From assembly GCA_905214105.1 (NCBI GenBank), contig CAJMKK010000004.1, positions 1 to 64,000 of the forward strand: 64,000 nucleotides of DNA, given 5' to 3'. Under the pieces are notes generated by a model, which was given only the letters and a program-made list of their open reading frames with translations, was not told where the DNA came from and ran no database searches. The position numbers and the translations under genes are program-made. This stretch comes from an uncultured bacterium. Lineage in GTDB: Bacteria; Actinomycetota; Coriobacteriia; Coriobacteriales; Coriobacteriaceae. The stretch's first letter is position 1. Each line of letters starts with the position of its first letter. Positions 52,083 through 60,722 of this stretch are shown here, one piece after another.

Positions 52083-53552
52083 ATGGAACTCATAGTCAAA
52101 GCTAAAGACATCTTTTTGGAATATGCCGGCCGCGATATTCTGGACATCGAAGAATTGGAAATCTACCCCTACGATCGCATCGGCTTGGTAGGAGACAACG
52201 GTGCAGGCAAAACCAGCCTGCTAAAAATCCTGAGCGGCAATCTAACCATTGCGGACGCCGACGTCAGGCGCTTCGGCAGCATTGCCCTCATCGGCCAGCT
52301 CGACGAACTCGACCTTGATGCGGCTCAGGACAACGGCGAGATGCTCTCCCGTCTCAACGTCGCCGAAGTGGCGCAGGAGACGATGAGCGGCGGGGAGGAA
52401 ACACGCGCCAAGATTGCCTCTGCGCTCTCCCAGCATGCAAGCGCGATCTTCGCCGACGAGCCTACGAGCCACCTCGACCAAGACGGCATCCGCCTTCTCG
52501 TCGGACAGCTCAAGGCATTTGATGGGGCCCTGCTCATCGTGAGCCATGACCGTCATTTTCTCGACCAGGTGGTAGACAAGATCTGGGAGCTCAAAGACGG
52601 CGGTATTTCCGAATTCTGGGGTGACTACTCCGACTATCTGCGACAGAAAGAAGAAGAGCGCAAAGCTCAGGCGACTCGATACGAAGAGGCGATGCGCGAG
52701 CGCGATCGCCTCGAAGCCGCCATCGAAAAACAGCGGAAAAAAGCACGGCAGGTCGACGCCAAGCGGAAGGGTGCGAAAAAAAGCAACGAGTATGCAGGTC
52801 GCTTGGGGCATCAGAAAACAACCGGCACCAAGCAGAAGAAAATGCATCAGGCAGCTAAGAACATGGAGAAGCGCCTCGAAGCGCTCGAAGGGATCGAGGC
52901 CCCAGATAGCATTCGCGCCGTGCGCTTCCGCCAGAGCAAGGCCCTGGAACTGCACAGCAAATTTCCCATCTCGGCAGATGATTTCAGCTTGAGCTTCGGC
53001 AACTGCGTGCTCTATGACCACGCGAAATTCGAGATACCGCTCGGTGCCAAAGTGGCCATCACCGGTGGCAACGGCACAGGAAAGACCAGCCTGCTGAAGG
53101 CAATCGTTCGACGCGCCGACGGTATCAACATCTCTCCCAAAGCAGAGATCGGCTACTTCGAACAGACAGGTTACAAGTTCGACGCCCGCCAGTCTGTGAT
53201 CTCGTTCATGCAGAATGGTTGCGAGTACAGCATGACCGAAATTCGAGGCATCCTCGCCTCTATGGGAATCGGACCGCGCGACCTGACAAAGGACGTTGGC
53301 GTTCTCTCGGGAGGCGAAGTCATCAAGCTGCTACTCGCGAAGATGCTGCTGGGCAGATACAACATCTTGCTCATGGACGAGCCTGGAAATTACCTGGACA
53401 TCAAGAGCGCCGAAGCCCTCGAGCAGATGATGAGCGCCTATGCCGGAACGATAGTGTTCGTCTCCCACGATAAGAGGCTGGTCGAGAACGTCGCAGACAT
53501 TGTCTACGAAATAAAGGACACCAAGCTAGTCAAAATCTTTCAGCGCGAATAG
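52083..53552 (+). CDS. ABC-F ribosomal protection protein, Msr(D)-like
   Basis: 489 aa, no membrane segments. Two ABC domains: Walker [10 protein letters not shown] and GGNGTGKTS, signatures MSGGEETR and LSGGEVIK, Walker [12 protein letters not shown] and [11 protein letters not shown] (G in place of the usual S). The linker between them is rich in Lys/Arg/Glu ([18 protein letters not shown]), the arm that enters the ribosomal exit region in ABC-F proteins. [10 protein letters not shown] and [14 protein letters not shown] resemble Msr(D). ATG 52083 has AAAGGTGG upstream; ATG 52035 is also in frame. Predicted to displace macrolides from the ribosome. Confidence 0.88.
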   Translation: MELIVKAKDIFLEYAGRDILDIEELEIYPYDRIGLVGDNGAGKTSLLKILSGNLTIADADVRRFGSIALIGQLDELDLDAAQDNGEMLSRLNVAEVAQETMSGGEETRAKIASALSQHASAIFADEPTSHLDQDGIRLLVGQLKAFDGALLIVSHDRHFLDQVVDKIWELKDGGISEFWGDYSDYLRQKEEERKAQATRYEEAMRERDRLEAAIEKQRKKARQVDAKRKGAKKSNEYAGRLGHQKTTGTKQKKMHQAAKNMEKRLEALEGIEAPDSIRAVRFRQSKALELHSKFPISADDFSLSFGNCVLYDHAKFEIPLGAKVAITGGNGTGKTSLLKAIVRRADGINISPKAEIGYFEQTGYKFDARQSVISFMQNGCEYSMTEIRGILASMGIGPRDLTKDVGVLSGGEVIKLLLAKMLLGRYNILLMDEPGNYLDIKSAEALEQMMSAYAGTIVFVSHDKRLVENVADIVYEIKDTKLVKIFQRE

Positions 53553-53608
53553 CCCTAAATGAGCAGGAAATAATCCCCGAACGGAGACAAGGGAGTAAAA
53601 CGGCAAAG

Positions 53609-53651
53609 AAAGAGCCTCCGTCCCAACGCAGGGAACGGAGGCTCTTTAATC
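53609..53651 (+). terminator. Rho-independent terminator of the mef/msr-like operon
   Basis: A 13-bp stem (AAAGAGCCTCCGT at 53609-53621 against 53635-53647), loop CCCAACGCAGGGA, followed by TTTAATCGCTTTT. Confidence 0.85.
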
Positions 53652-53757
53652 GCTTTTACTCATCTCCGTCGCTGGTGGCTTTGTCATGACTCTCGTACGA
53701 AACGAAACTCAGCGGCATAGTGCGGCACTCAAAATCGCAGGTCAGAACCCTGTCGTC

Positions 53758-54155
53758 CTACTCCCACTCGATGGCGTCGGTTCTGCCGTCCCGTCATTCC
53801 AGTTACACCCAGTTTTCGGCATCGATACGGAACGCGTGCCGCCGAATGACGCGATGTCGCGTTTCGTCGGCTTCGGGGACAAAAGTTGGGACAACCTCAA
53901 AAACTTTTTTCAAACTCAGGGCTTTGAGTTTTTGTTTTTGTCCCAAAGTGCGCGGCGGGTCGCCTTTGGAGGCTCGATGGCGCCGAAAACGCCCGTTTTG
54001 AAACTCAACCGCCCTTTTGCCTGCAAGCCGCCAGCTGCAATCGCAAGTGAATTAACGCGGGTGGCTTGCGCGCCATTTGCAAAACCCCAGGTCGCAGGTC
54101 TTCGCCATTCGTGAACAAAGTGAGTAGTCTCAGGTGGCTTGCTTATGAGTTGGCG
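53758..54155. repeat. Long direct repeat, copy 2 (~400 bp)
   Basis: It matches the copy at 49010-49408 with scattered changes and the same hairpin with GGGACAAAA / TTTTTGTCCC arms. The two copies are in direct orientation and enclose the 4.3-kb macrolide pair. Confidence 0.88.
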
Positions 54156-54227
54156 AACGGGCTTTCAGGATTCAGGGCAAACATGCTGGTAGAATAGGAT
54201 TCTCAAATCAATGACAGGAGACCGAGC

Positions 54228-55190
54228 ATGGCCGAACCCCACGATAGGAAGCCGATCCTCACGATCGAGCAGCAGATAGAGCACCTCAAGCAGAAGGGCG
54301 TAGCCTTCGAGCTGTGTTCCGAGGAAGAGGCCGCGGACTACCTGCGCGACAAGTGCAACTTCTTCAAGCTCGCATCCTACCGCAAACTCTTCTCGAAATA
54401 CGAGGGAGGCCCGCGCGACGGCCGCTACGTAGACCTCGACTTCGGCCAGCTGCGCCTGCTCGCGGCGCTCGACCAGGAGCTGCGCCACGCCCTGCTCGGC
54501 ATGACGCTCGACATCGAGCATTTCCAGAAGGTGACACTGCTTCGCGAGATGGAGGACCGCGGAGAGGACGGCTACGCCATCGTGGCCGACTACATGGCAT
54601 CGCTTACCACTGCAAACAGGGAGTACCGCCTGCGCGAGCTCAAGATGAGCGGCCGCAGCCCCTACAGCTCGAGCCTCTACGCGAAGTACTCCGGCGACAT
54701 GCCTGCCTGGGCCTTCCTTGAGCTCACCTCGTTCGGCACCCTCATCGACTTCGTGCGCTTCTGCGCCAGGCGATGGGGCGACAGGCGCCTCGAGGCCTCC
54801 CACTACGACCTCAAGCGCGTGAAGTCCGTCCGCAACTGCGCCGCGCACGGCTCGTGCCTGATCAACTGCTTCGCCGAGAGGGGCGCCGCCCGGGGCTCGG
54901 CGTCCAGCGGCGTCTCCCGAAGGGTCGCCGCCGTGGGAATTCCCAAGGCGACCAGGAGGAAGTGGATGGGGAATACGGCCATGCAGGAGGTCGCGACCGT
55001 GCTCGTGGCGCACTCCGGCTTGGTACCCGAGGGCTCCTCGCGCTCGCGCGCCGCATCCGAGCTCGCCGAGATGTTCGCCAGGGCCGACGGCGAAACCGAG
55101 GCGCTGCCCGACAAGGGGCCCGACGCCGCAGCTCGCTCCGCGCTCGAGTTCCTTCGCAGGTTGACAGAATCGCTCGGGTTGGTAGAATAG
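54228..55190 (+). CDS. Abi_2 family abortive infection protein (AbiD/AbiF-like)
   Basis: 320 aa. KPILTIEQQIEHLKQKGVAF and NFFKLASYRKLF are the N-terminal features of Abi_2 proteins. RNCAAHG near residue 202 is a HEPN-type RxxxxH ribonuclease motif. The N-terminal FGQLRLLAALDQELRHALL stretch is also conserved. Such proteins abort phage infection, probably by cleaving RNA. ATG 54228 has CAGGAGA upstream. A perfect -35/-10 pair inside its last codons drives a small RNA (55194-55258). Confidence 0.87.
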   Translation: MAEPHDRKPILTIEQQIEHLKQKGVAFELCSEEEAADYLRDKCNFFKLASYRKLFSKYEGGPRDGRYVDLDFGQLRLLAALDQELRHALLGMTLDIEHFQKVTLLREMEDRGEDGYAIVADYMASLTTANREYRLRELKMSGRSPYSSSLYAKYSGDMPAWAFLELTSFGTLIDFVRFCARRWGDRRLEASHYDLKRVKSVRNCAAHGSCLINCFAERGAARGSASSGVSRRVAAVGIPKATRRKWMGNTAMQEVATVLVAHSGLVPEGSSRSRAASELAEMFARADGETEALPDKGPDAAARSALEFLRRLTESLGLVE

Positions 55191-55258
55191 CCTGCAGATA
55201 GCAAAACCTTCACGGTTTTAGGGGCGGACTTGCGCAAGCGACTCTGCCCTATTTTTTT
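55161..55258 (+). ncRNA. Small RNA with own promoter at the 3' end of the Abi gene
   Basis: TTGACA (55161-55166), 16 bp, TAGAAT (55183-55188) lie within the Abi coding end. A predicted transcript of about 65 nt starts near 55195. It folds into hairpin AAAACC-UUCAC-GGUUUU (55203-55219). A second stem has AGGG/CCCU outer arms and palindromic CUUGCGCAAG inside (55220-55251), and then UUUUUUU. Structured RNAs next to abiF-type genes are known from comparative genomics (recalled). Pairing with this Abi protein is inferred. Confidence 0.65.
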
Positions 55259-55282
55259 ACGCTTCAGGCATGCGCAGCGGGG

Positions 55283-55576
55283 CTAGAAGAACCACTTGCA
55301 GTAGAGACCGCCCTGGAATATCGCATGGCAGACCGTCAGCACGAGCAGGCCCACTTCGAGCCATTTGGGGAAGGGGCCTCTTCTCGGTTTGTGGAGCCCC
55401 GATCGGGCCAGTCTGGAGAATACACGTCGCCGTACTCGTCGCCCCCCGCCGGCCTCGTCGGCCAGGAGGGCGAGTGCCTCGTCTAATTCCCCCACGAGTG
55501 TCCCCCCGTCGAACCCGACCTGGAAGATGCTGGTACAATACCGCAGACGGCCGGCTCCGGCTATCTTCCGCCGCAC
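55283..55576 (-). CDS. Possible small membrane protein
   Basis: 97 codons ending in a hydrophobic tail (WLEVGLLVLTVCHAIFQGGLYCKWFF). A more likely start lies within the frame (near GFDGGTLVGELDEALALL), which would give about 75 aa. No clear RBS; family not recognised. It may be real or a remnant. Confidence 0.35.
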   Translation of the reverse strand: MRRKIAGAGRLRYCTSIFQVGFDGGTLVGELDEALALLADEAGGGRRVRRRVFSRLARSGLHKPRRGPFPKWLEVGLLVLTVCHAIFQGGLYCKWFF

Positions 55577-55696
55577 CAGGCGGATACGGGCAGGATGGAC
55601 GCCGGCAAGGCCTACGCCCTTCGCAAGGGCATGGCGAACCTGGATAGGAGAATCTGAGCTCCCATCAACTTTACGCCGTCAACGCTTCGAGCTCCC

Positions 55697-55795
55697 TTGA
55701 ATTTTCAGGCAGTACATGATATAAGGTAATTGGTTTTCCGTTAGGAAGGCTTCCAAGTGCCGGGGACGTTTTCCCCGGCTTTTTTCTTATCCAGG
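55697..55795 (+). ncRNA. DUF3800-associated structured RNA with promoter and terminator (copy B)
   Basis: TTGAAT (55697-55702), 17 bp, TATAAG (55720-55725); predicted start near 55732. The RNA has UUGG...CCAA outer pairing, an inner UUCC-GUUA-GGAA stem, then terminator GCCGGGGA-CGTT-TTCCCCGGC with TTTTTT (55758-55788). The DUF3800 ATG follows the terminator by about 13 bp with AGGAGAAC. DUF3800-linked RNA motifs are known from comparative genomics; this one belongs to that class by position. Confidence 0.75.
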
Positions 55796-55801
55796 AGAAC
55801 A

Positions 55802-56473
55802 ATGCGAGAACTCAGCATCTTCGTCGACGAGTCGGGAAGCGACGGCCTCTCCGACCGCCACTACCTGCTTACCGTCGTCATGCACGACCAATCCGAGAGC
55901 ATCGCGGATTCGATCGCGGCATATGAGGGCGCCCTTCGCGCCAAGGGGCTCCCGGACATACCCTTCCATGCGTCGCCGCTCATGAACGGCAAGGACCAGT
56001 ACTCCGGACTCGATCTGAGAACGCGCAAGATGCTGCTCGGCTCGTTCCGAGTCTTCTTCCGCCACATGCCCGTGAAGTACCATACCTTCGCATACGCGAC
56101 CAAACAGTTCGCCTCGCTCGACAAGCTCGCGGGGACGATGCGGAGGGACCTCGTGAACTTCCTGTTCGACAACCTCGCGGAGCTGCAATCCTACGATATG
56201 GTCAAGGTCTACTACGACAACGGCCAGCACTCCATCGCCGAGTCCCTCCATCGCGCGGTCGAGTACGCGCTGTCGAAGGACGCCGTCGTCTACCGGTCGG
56301 CGCAGCCCTCCGAGTACCGGCTTTCGCAGGCGGCGGACTACATCTGCACCATGGAGCTCACGGCGATCAAGTACGCCGAGCATGCGGCCACCGCGACGGA
56401 CGAGAAGTTCTTCGGCAAATGGTCCGATTTCAAGAAGGGCATACTGAAGGAGACGCGCAAGAAGCTCGTCTAG
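55802..56473 (+). CDS. DUF3800 domain-containing protein (1 of 2)
   Basis: 223 aa. The N-terminal motif ELSIFVDESGSDG has the acidic residues of the DUF3800 fold, a presumed RNase-H-like nuclease. VYYDNGQHSIAESLHRAVEYAL and RLSQAADYICTMEL are the conserved middle and C-terminal motifs. ATG 55802 has CAGGAGAACA upstream. The gene lies behind a promoter-RNA-terminator unit that its transcript must read through. It shares about half its residues with the protein at 61253. Confidence 0.88.
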   Translation: MRELSIFVDESGSDGLSDRHYLLTVVMHDQSESIADSIAAYEGALRAKGLPDIPFHASPLMNGKDQYSGLDLRTRKMLLGSFRVFFRHMPVKYHTFAYATKQFASLDKLAGTMRRDLVNFLFDNLAELQSYDMVKVYYDNGQHSIAESLHRAVEYALSKDAVVYRSAQPSEYRLSQAADYICTMELTAIKYAEHAATATDEKFFGKWSDFKKGILKETRKKLV

Positions 56474-56789
56474 GGAGGCGATCGGCCCTTGGCGGAGCGT
56501 TTACCGACAATGGGGTCTGTCACGCGCGGAGGGTTGATAGATGTCACTTGGCTGCATAATAGGCTCCAGTTGGAAACTCTCGGGTTTGCGGGGCGGAATA
56601 GCGAAAGCGATTCTGCCTTGTTTTGGCTCGAGGAGATAACCGTCGAAGATGCCGCAGCGATCGTCGGAAGCGCGAAAAGGAAATGGCCCCAAAGGAAGGA
56701 ACCCAAGAACCCGAGAAGCGCCCCCAATGGGAGCGCTTCTTCGGAGACGCCTAGCTCGCCCCGCCGTCAGATACCCCGGGCAAACCCAG
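56474..56789. other. Non-coding stretch with one hairpin
   Basis: No supported gene. A hairpin AGAAGCGC / GCGCTTCT (56714-56740) without a long T-run may be a terminator for the converging genes. Confidence 0.45.
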
Positions 56790-57329
56790 CTACGGCCTCT
56801 TCGGCACTTGCGGCAGCTTGGCCCCGCAGGAAGAGCAGAACGCTGCGCCACCGGTCGCCTTGGCACCGCAATAGGGGCAGAAAGCCGCGCGCACCATGCG
56901 GTCCGTCGGCGTCCAGGTCTTAATCCCCTTGGCGATCGGGCCTGCCATGCGTTCGGCTATGCCCGAGTCGTCGTTAGAGCTCGCAACGGTGTAGTCGCTC
57001 GTAAGGTGGCCCTCGTAGTCGAAGTCGATCACGAACTTCCACGAACTGATGCCGCTGAGCGAGGCGACGGTTCCGTAAACCTTGTGCCCGTCCACGGAAA
57101 GGACCTCGAGCCTTTTGACAGATCGACCCACAGCCTCGATGATCCCCTCGAACCCCTCCTAGGTCACATCGTCCCTGAAACACTCGCTCGCGCGGTCCCA
57201 CTCGGCTTTTGCCTTGACCTTCTCGAGCTCGATCTTCCGCTTATCCTGCCTATCGCATGCGAACAGCACGATGCCGAGAAAAGCGAAAGCGGGAAATAGG
57301 GTCATCAGCATGTTGGCCAGAGCTTCCAT
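56790..57329 (-). pseudogene. Zinc-ribbon membrane-tethered protein with in-frame TAG
   Basis: From ATG 57329 (AGGGGG upstream) the frame reads one helix (LFPAFAFLGIVLFACD), a charged linker, then a TAG at codon 57 (57161-57159). It continues in frame with EGFEGIIEAVGRSVKRLEVL to a C-terminal double zinc ribbon (FCPYCGAK, FCSSCGAKLP). The total would be 179 residues. A GTG after the stop could start a 113-aa cytoplasmic product. Probably a nonsense mutant. Confidence 0.7.
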
Positions 57330-57340
57330 TCAGGGTCCCC

Positions 57341-57829
57341 CTAAACAAGCCCGGCGCCGCGGGCAAGAAGAAACAGCGCGATGTGCAGGATGATGAAGGC
57401 AGGCAGCCCCGCCGCGAAATACCACTTGGAGGTCTCATGGTGGGCGACGCGCATCCCAACGATACCGCCAAGGCCCCCCGCGAGCGAGAGATCAAGCGAT
57501 GTGGCTCCGGGGAACCTGCTGCCGCGATCAATCGCCCTCTTCTTGTCCAGGCAGAAAACGGCGAACGTGATGACGTTGATGGCGAGAAGGTATGCACCGA
57601 GAGCGACGACGACGGACGCGTTGAACGAAGCGCCCGGCTCCAGATCGACGACGATGACGCCGGCCCAAACGAGCACGGCAAGCACCCACACAATCAAGAA
57701 TACTATGGCACTGAACCACCAGGCGATGTTGCGCTTGTTCATGTGGTTCCCGGTGAAGAGCATAAGGGCAAGGAGCATCCCCAGGGCGCCGCCTGCTACG
57801 GCGAACAGGGTCAAGATCCTGCCGTCCAT
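57341..57829 (-). CDS. DUF1294 membrane protein (start uncertain)
   Basis: 162 aa from ATG 57829, four helices. INVITFAVFCLDKKRAIDRGSRFPG and LGGIVGMRVAHHETSKWYF are the DUF1294 signature. In-frame sequence upstream (YLAGINALTFILFSIDYAIARYN) is also DUF1294-like, so the complete protein probably has two repeats. Its beginning runs into a hexanucleotide repeat and no start codon is left in that frame. It may be a 5'-damaged gene. Confidence 0.75.
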   Translation of the reverse strand: MDGRILTLFAVAGGALGMLLALMLFTGNHMNKRNIAWWFSAIVFLIVWVLAVLVWAGVIVVDLEPGASFNASVVVALGAYLLAINVITFAVFCLDKKRAIDRGSRFPGATSLDLSLAGGLGGIVGMRVAHHETSKWYFAAGLPAFIILHIALFLLARGAGLV

Positions 57830-57921
57830 GAGGCCGGTATCCTCGTCCTGGTTGTAACGGGCTATCGCGTAGTCGATCGAGAAGAGAATGAACGTGAGGG
57901 CGTTAATGCCCGCAAGGTAGA

Positions 57922-57951
57922 TGAATCTGAATCTGAATCTGAATCTGAATC
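57922..57951. repeat. Five tandem TGAATC hexamers
   Basis: A 30-bp simple repeat at the lost 5' end of the DUF1294 gene. It is followed by AGATTCATG, which makes a palindrome with the last unit. Confidence 0.85.
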
Positions 57952-58033
57952 AGATTCATGCTGTCACATAGACTCTGCACGGGTGAGGGCCTGCGCATCG
58001 TTGTCCAATCGTGCCCAGCTTTCAAAACCAATT

Positions 58034-58050
58034 ATTGACCAATGTTCAAT
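58034..58050. promoter_or_regulatory. TetR operator candidate, site 1
   Basis: ATTGACCAATGTTCAAT upstream of the TetR gene at 58085. Its reverse complement matches site 2 (58719) at 15 of 17 positions. Confidence 0.6.
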
Positions 58051-58084
58051 TATAGTCTAGTATGACGCCTGGGAGGTGGAAGGT

Positions 58085-58675
58085 ATGCCCAGGACGGTCA
58101 AAAGCCCGGAAGAACGCAAGCGGGAGCTGCTCGTCACGGCGATGCGTCTGTTCGCCGACGAGGGCTACGACAACGTCTCGGTAAGGGCTGTGGCGCGGGC
58201 GGCGGGCGTGGCACCGGGACTTGCTTACCACTACTTCGACTCGAAGCAGAACATGTTCGACGCCGCCATCGAGGAGTATTCGCGGCGTTGCTCCGAGGGC
58301 ATCATCGCGATTCTGGACGACCGGAGCCTCTCGCTCGACGAGAAGCTCGACCGCGCAATCGAGGTGGGATCCGACCCCGACGCATTCGACTATGCCGATT
58401 ACTTCCATGCCGAGGGAAATGGCGCGCTCCACGACAGGCTCTCGCTCGGCATGTGCGAGGCGGTGAAGCCTCATCTGCGGTCGGCGCTCGAGCTCGACGC
58501 GCTGCACCGGGGCATGCCGCCAAGGGACGCGGACGGACTTGCCTCCCTTATGACATACGGGTGCATCGGGCTTGTGTCAGGCCCTGATATGCCTGACGAG
58601 AATGCCGTAGAAGTCATCAAGCGCTACTTCACCGCCCTCGTCGCCGAGTTCAGGTCGGGCGAAAAAACGGATTAG
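58085..58675 (+). CDS. TetR family transcriptional regulator
   Basis: 196 aa. HTH region KRELLVTAMRLFADEGYDNVSVRAVARAAGVAPGLAYHYF. The C-terminal ligand domain is helical with DADGLASLMTYGCIGLV near the end. ATG 58085 has GGGAGGTGG upstream. It probably represses itself and the methyltransferase gene 70 bp downstream: the same 17-bp site precedes both. Confidence 0.88.
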   Translation: MPRTVKSPEERKRELLVTAMRLFADEGYDNVSVRAVARAAGVAPGLAYHYFDSKQNMFDAAIEEYSRRCSEGIIAILDDRSLSLDEKLDRAIEVGSDPDAFDYADYFHAEGNGALHDRLSLGMCEAVKPHLRSALELDALHRGMPPRDADGLASLMTYGCIGLVSGPDMPDENAVEVIKRYFTALVAEFRSGEKTD

Positions 58676-58681
58676 AGAAGC

Positions 58682-58706
58682 GCCCCAATTCCGGTTGGGG
58701 CTTTTC
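58682..58706 (+). terminator. Terminator after TetR
   Basis: GCCCCAA (58682-58688) pairs with TTGGGGC (58695-58701) and is followed by TTTT. It separates the regulator from the methyltransferase promoter. Confidence 0.85.
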
Positions 58707-58718
58707 TTGACGATTAGT

Positions 58719-58735
58719 ATTGAACATTGCTCAAC
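58719..58735. promoter_or_regulatory. TetR operator candidate, site 2
   Basis: ATTGAACATTGCTCAAC, 14 bp upstream of the methyltransferase start. It has the same sequence in opposite orientation as site 1, so both genes appear to be under the same repressor. Confidence 0.6.
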
Positions 58736-58748
58736 GAAAGAGAGAGAC

Positions 58749-59387
58749 ATGGATAAGGAAAAGGCAGATGAGATGAAGGCGCGGTCGAGGGCGGCATTCG
58801 ACGTCCAAGCTGGGACCTATGACACCGGAATGCAGGGAAACCATGCGCGGGCGCTCTACCGTATCGTGGCGGACGAAGTCGCCAGGGCGTGCCAAAATAT
58901 CCCCTCGCCTCGCGTGCTCGACCTAGGATGCGGTACCGGCGCGCTTGCCGGAATCGTCCTCGACGAGATCCCAAGCTGCACCCTCGTGGGCGTCGACCTG
59001 TCCGCGAACATGGTCGAGCTGGCTACCGAGCGCTTCGGCCGGCGCGCGGAGGCAGTCGTCGGCGATGCGGAGCACCTGCCATTCCATGACAACTCTTTCG
59101 ATGTAGCGTATTGCAACGACTCGTTCCACCATTATCCCGACCCGGTGCTGGCAACATTCCAAGTGTGGCGCGCGCTGCGCCCGGGCGGCACCTTCGTCGT
59201 TGGTGATGTCTGGCAGCCGTCTCCTGCGCGCGCTGTCATGAACGCGTGGATGCCGCTCTCCTCCGAAGGGGATGTGCGCATCTACTCCGAAGGCGAGATG
59301 CGGGAGATCCTCGGAAAGTGGTTCGGCAGCGTAAGCTGGCGGCGAATCGGCCTCACGTCCTGCGTGGCTATAGCGCGAAAAGACTAG
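58749..59387 (+). CDS. Class I SAM-dependent methyltransferase
   Basis: 212 aa. Motif I is VLDLGCGTGALAG, followed by VGVDLSANMVELA, DAEHLPFHDNSFDVAYC and ALRPGGTFVVGDV, the UbiE/type 11 methyltransferase pattern. The substrate is unknown; it may modify a small molecule such as a toxicant or quinone-like ligand of the adjacent TetR. ATG 58749 has AAAGAGAGAG upstream; a longer frame to 58695 lacks similarity. Confidence 0.88.
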   Translation: MDKEKADEMKARSRAAFDVQAGTYDTGMQGNHARALYRIVADEVARACQNIPSPRVLDLGCGTGALAGIVLDEIPSCTLVGVDLSANMVELATERFGRRAEAVVGDAEHLPFHDNSFDVAYCNDSFHHYPDPVLATFQVWRALRPGGTFVVGDVWQPSPARAVMNAWMPLSSEGDVRIYSEGEMREILGKWFGSVSWRRIGLTSCVAIARKD

Positions 59388-59393
59388 CCCCTT

Positions 59394-59896
59394 ATGCCCA
59401 AGATGGAAGAGAAGGAGACCCCCTGCTCTTGGAGCAAACGGTCCCAGTCGTGCGAATCCACCGAGAACTACCTCAAGGCGATTCTGGAAATCCGCTCATC
59501 GCATAGTCGATGTCGTAATGTCGACATATCGAGACACTTGAACTTCTCGAGGGCGAGCGTGTCCAAGGCGCTCGTGAAGCTATCGAAGGCGGGCCTTGTC
59601 AAGATAGCGGAACACGTGTGCGCCTCACCGCTGAAGGGCGGAGGATTGCTGAGGAGCTGACTGAAAGGTATCAGTTTTTCGAGAAGCTGCTGCGTGAGGC
59701 TGGGGTAGACGTCGACGAGGCGTCCAGGGAGGCCTGCCGCCTTGAGCACTGCGTCTCAGCCGACTCATTCGAGAAACTCTCCTCTCACTTTAGACGGAAT
59801 CGTTCTCTTGGAAAGACGGTCGAGAACGACGAAACGCCTGCAAACCCCCCGTCGCTACTCGGGAGGAGTGGTTGCGAAACCAATCCGTTTTCGTGA
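59394..59896 (+). pseudogene. DtxR/MntR-like metal regulator with 2-bp insertion
   Basis: TENYLKAILEIRSSHSRCRN and ISRHLNFSRASVSKALVKLS are the DtxR/MntR HTH. At GAACACGTGTGCGCC the frame changes. In the +2 frame VRLTAEGRRIAEELTERYQF and CRLEHCVSADSFEKL continue the metal-binding dimerisation domain. A duplicated GT restores the frame if removed, so the gene is probably inactivated by a 2-bp insertion. It follows the methyltransferase by 6 bp. Confidence 0.75.
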
Positions 59897-60492
59897 GTTT
59901 GCGAGAATGACGCTTCCAGGCTCTCCACCAGGGGCAACCGTCATTCTTGAGTTTCGTTTTTCCGGGTGAGTTTCGTTTGAGTTTCGTCGATTTTCGACGG
60001 CACCTGCAAGTCTCCCGCCATCATTGACTCTCGTCGGCTTGCAGGTTTTTCGATTCGTGTCGGTTCCGTTCGGTTCCGTTCGAGTCGTTTCAGGCTTGTT
60101 CGACCCATGCCCGTTTGCCATGGGGTATCAGTCAATGATTAAGCTGCCTGCCTCTAGCATCCGGAATGAGAGCGCATCACCGACAGGACCATATTCCTTG
60201 CTACTACGTGCTAAAACCTGGAAGGCCTAACAAGGAGTAGACAATGAGCGCTACCGCTCGTCTATCCCCTTGTCGCGCAATCGGCTCTTTCAGTAGGCCA
60301 TGTCCCAACGGATGGGTACCATTTACCCGGGTGCACCTGGGGCAACGGGCTGAAAAACCTGTGCAAGGTCGCTCGCAGAACACGCAACATCAAACACGAC
60401 AGAAGAGGCGAACGACAGATGCCGGACCCCGGACGACAGCACCGCGGAAGACGAGCATTCCGACCACAACCGAACAATCTTCGATCCTAGGC
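59897..60492. other. Non-coding region with stems and short repeats
   Basis: No gene supported in about 600 bp. It contains a hairpin AGAATGACG / CGTCATTCT (59904-59947) and three GAGTTTCGTTT-like units (59949-59990). A stem ACCTGCAAG / CTTGCAGGT with T-run lies at 60002-60050, and a tandem CGGTTCCGTT pair at 60061-60080. Confidence 0.5.
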
Positions 60493-60516
60493 AGGCGCCC
60501 GCATGGGCGCCTTTTT
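60493..60516 (+). terminator. Rho-independent terminator
   Basis: AGGCGCCC-GCAT-GGGCGCCT with TTTTT. There is no clear gene immediately upstream, so it may end a small transcript from the preceding repeat region. Confidence 0.8.
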
Positions 60517-60722
60517 ACTTTTCAGGGACTTAGCTGAGAGCCAAGAAGCGCGGCTCATGGCCGTTTCGTGAAGGCACGACCAGCTCGATCCACCTCGACC
60601 CATCTCCGCTCGCGCCGTGCCCACCAATCGACATCAGGCGGTTCAATCGTCGCGCAGACGAAAAGGGACACGGTGCCGTGCGGTGTGCTCGCGCGGTGCC
60701 GCACGGGAAGATTGGAGGAACC

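Noticed and set aside
56489..56923. A 144-codon plus-strand frame after DUF3800
   Set aside because: Its second half is the complement of the zinc-ribbon gene and the first half has no motif.
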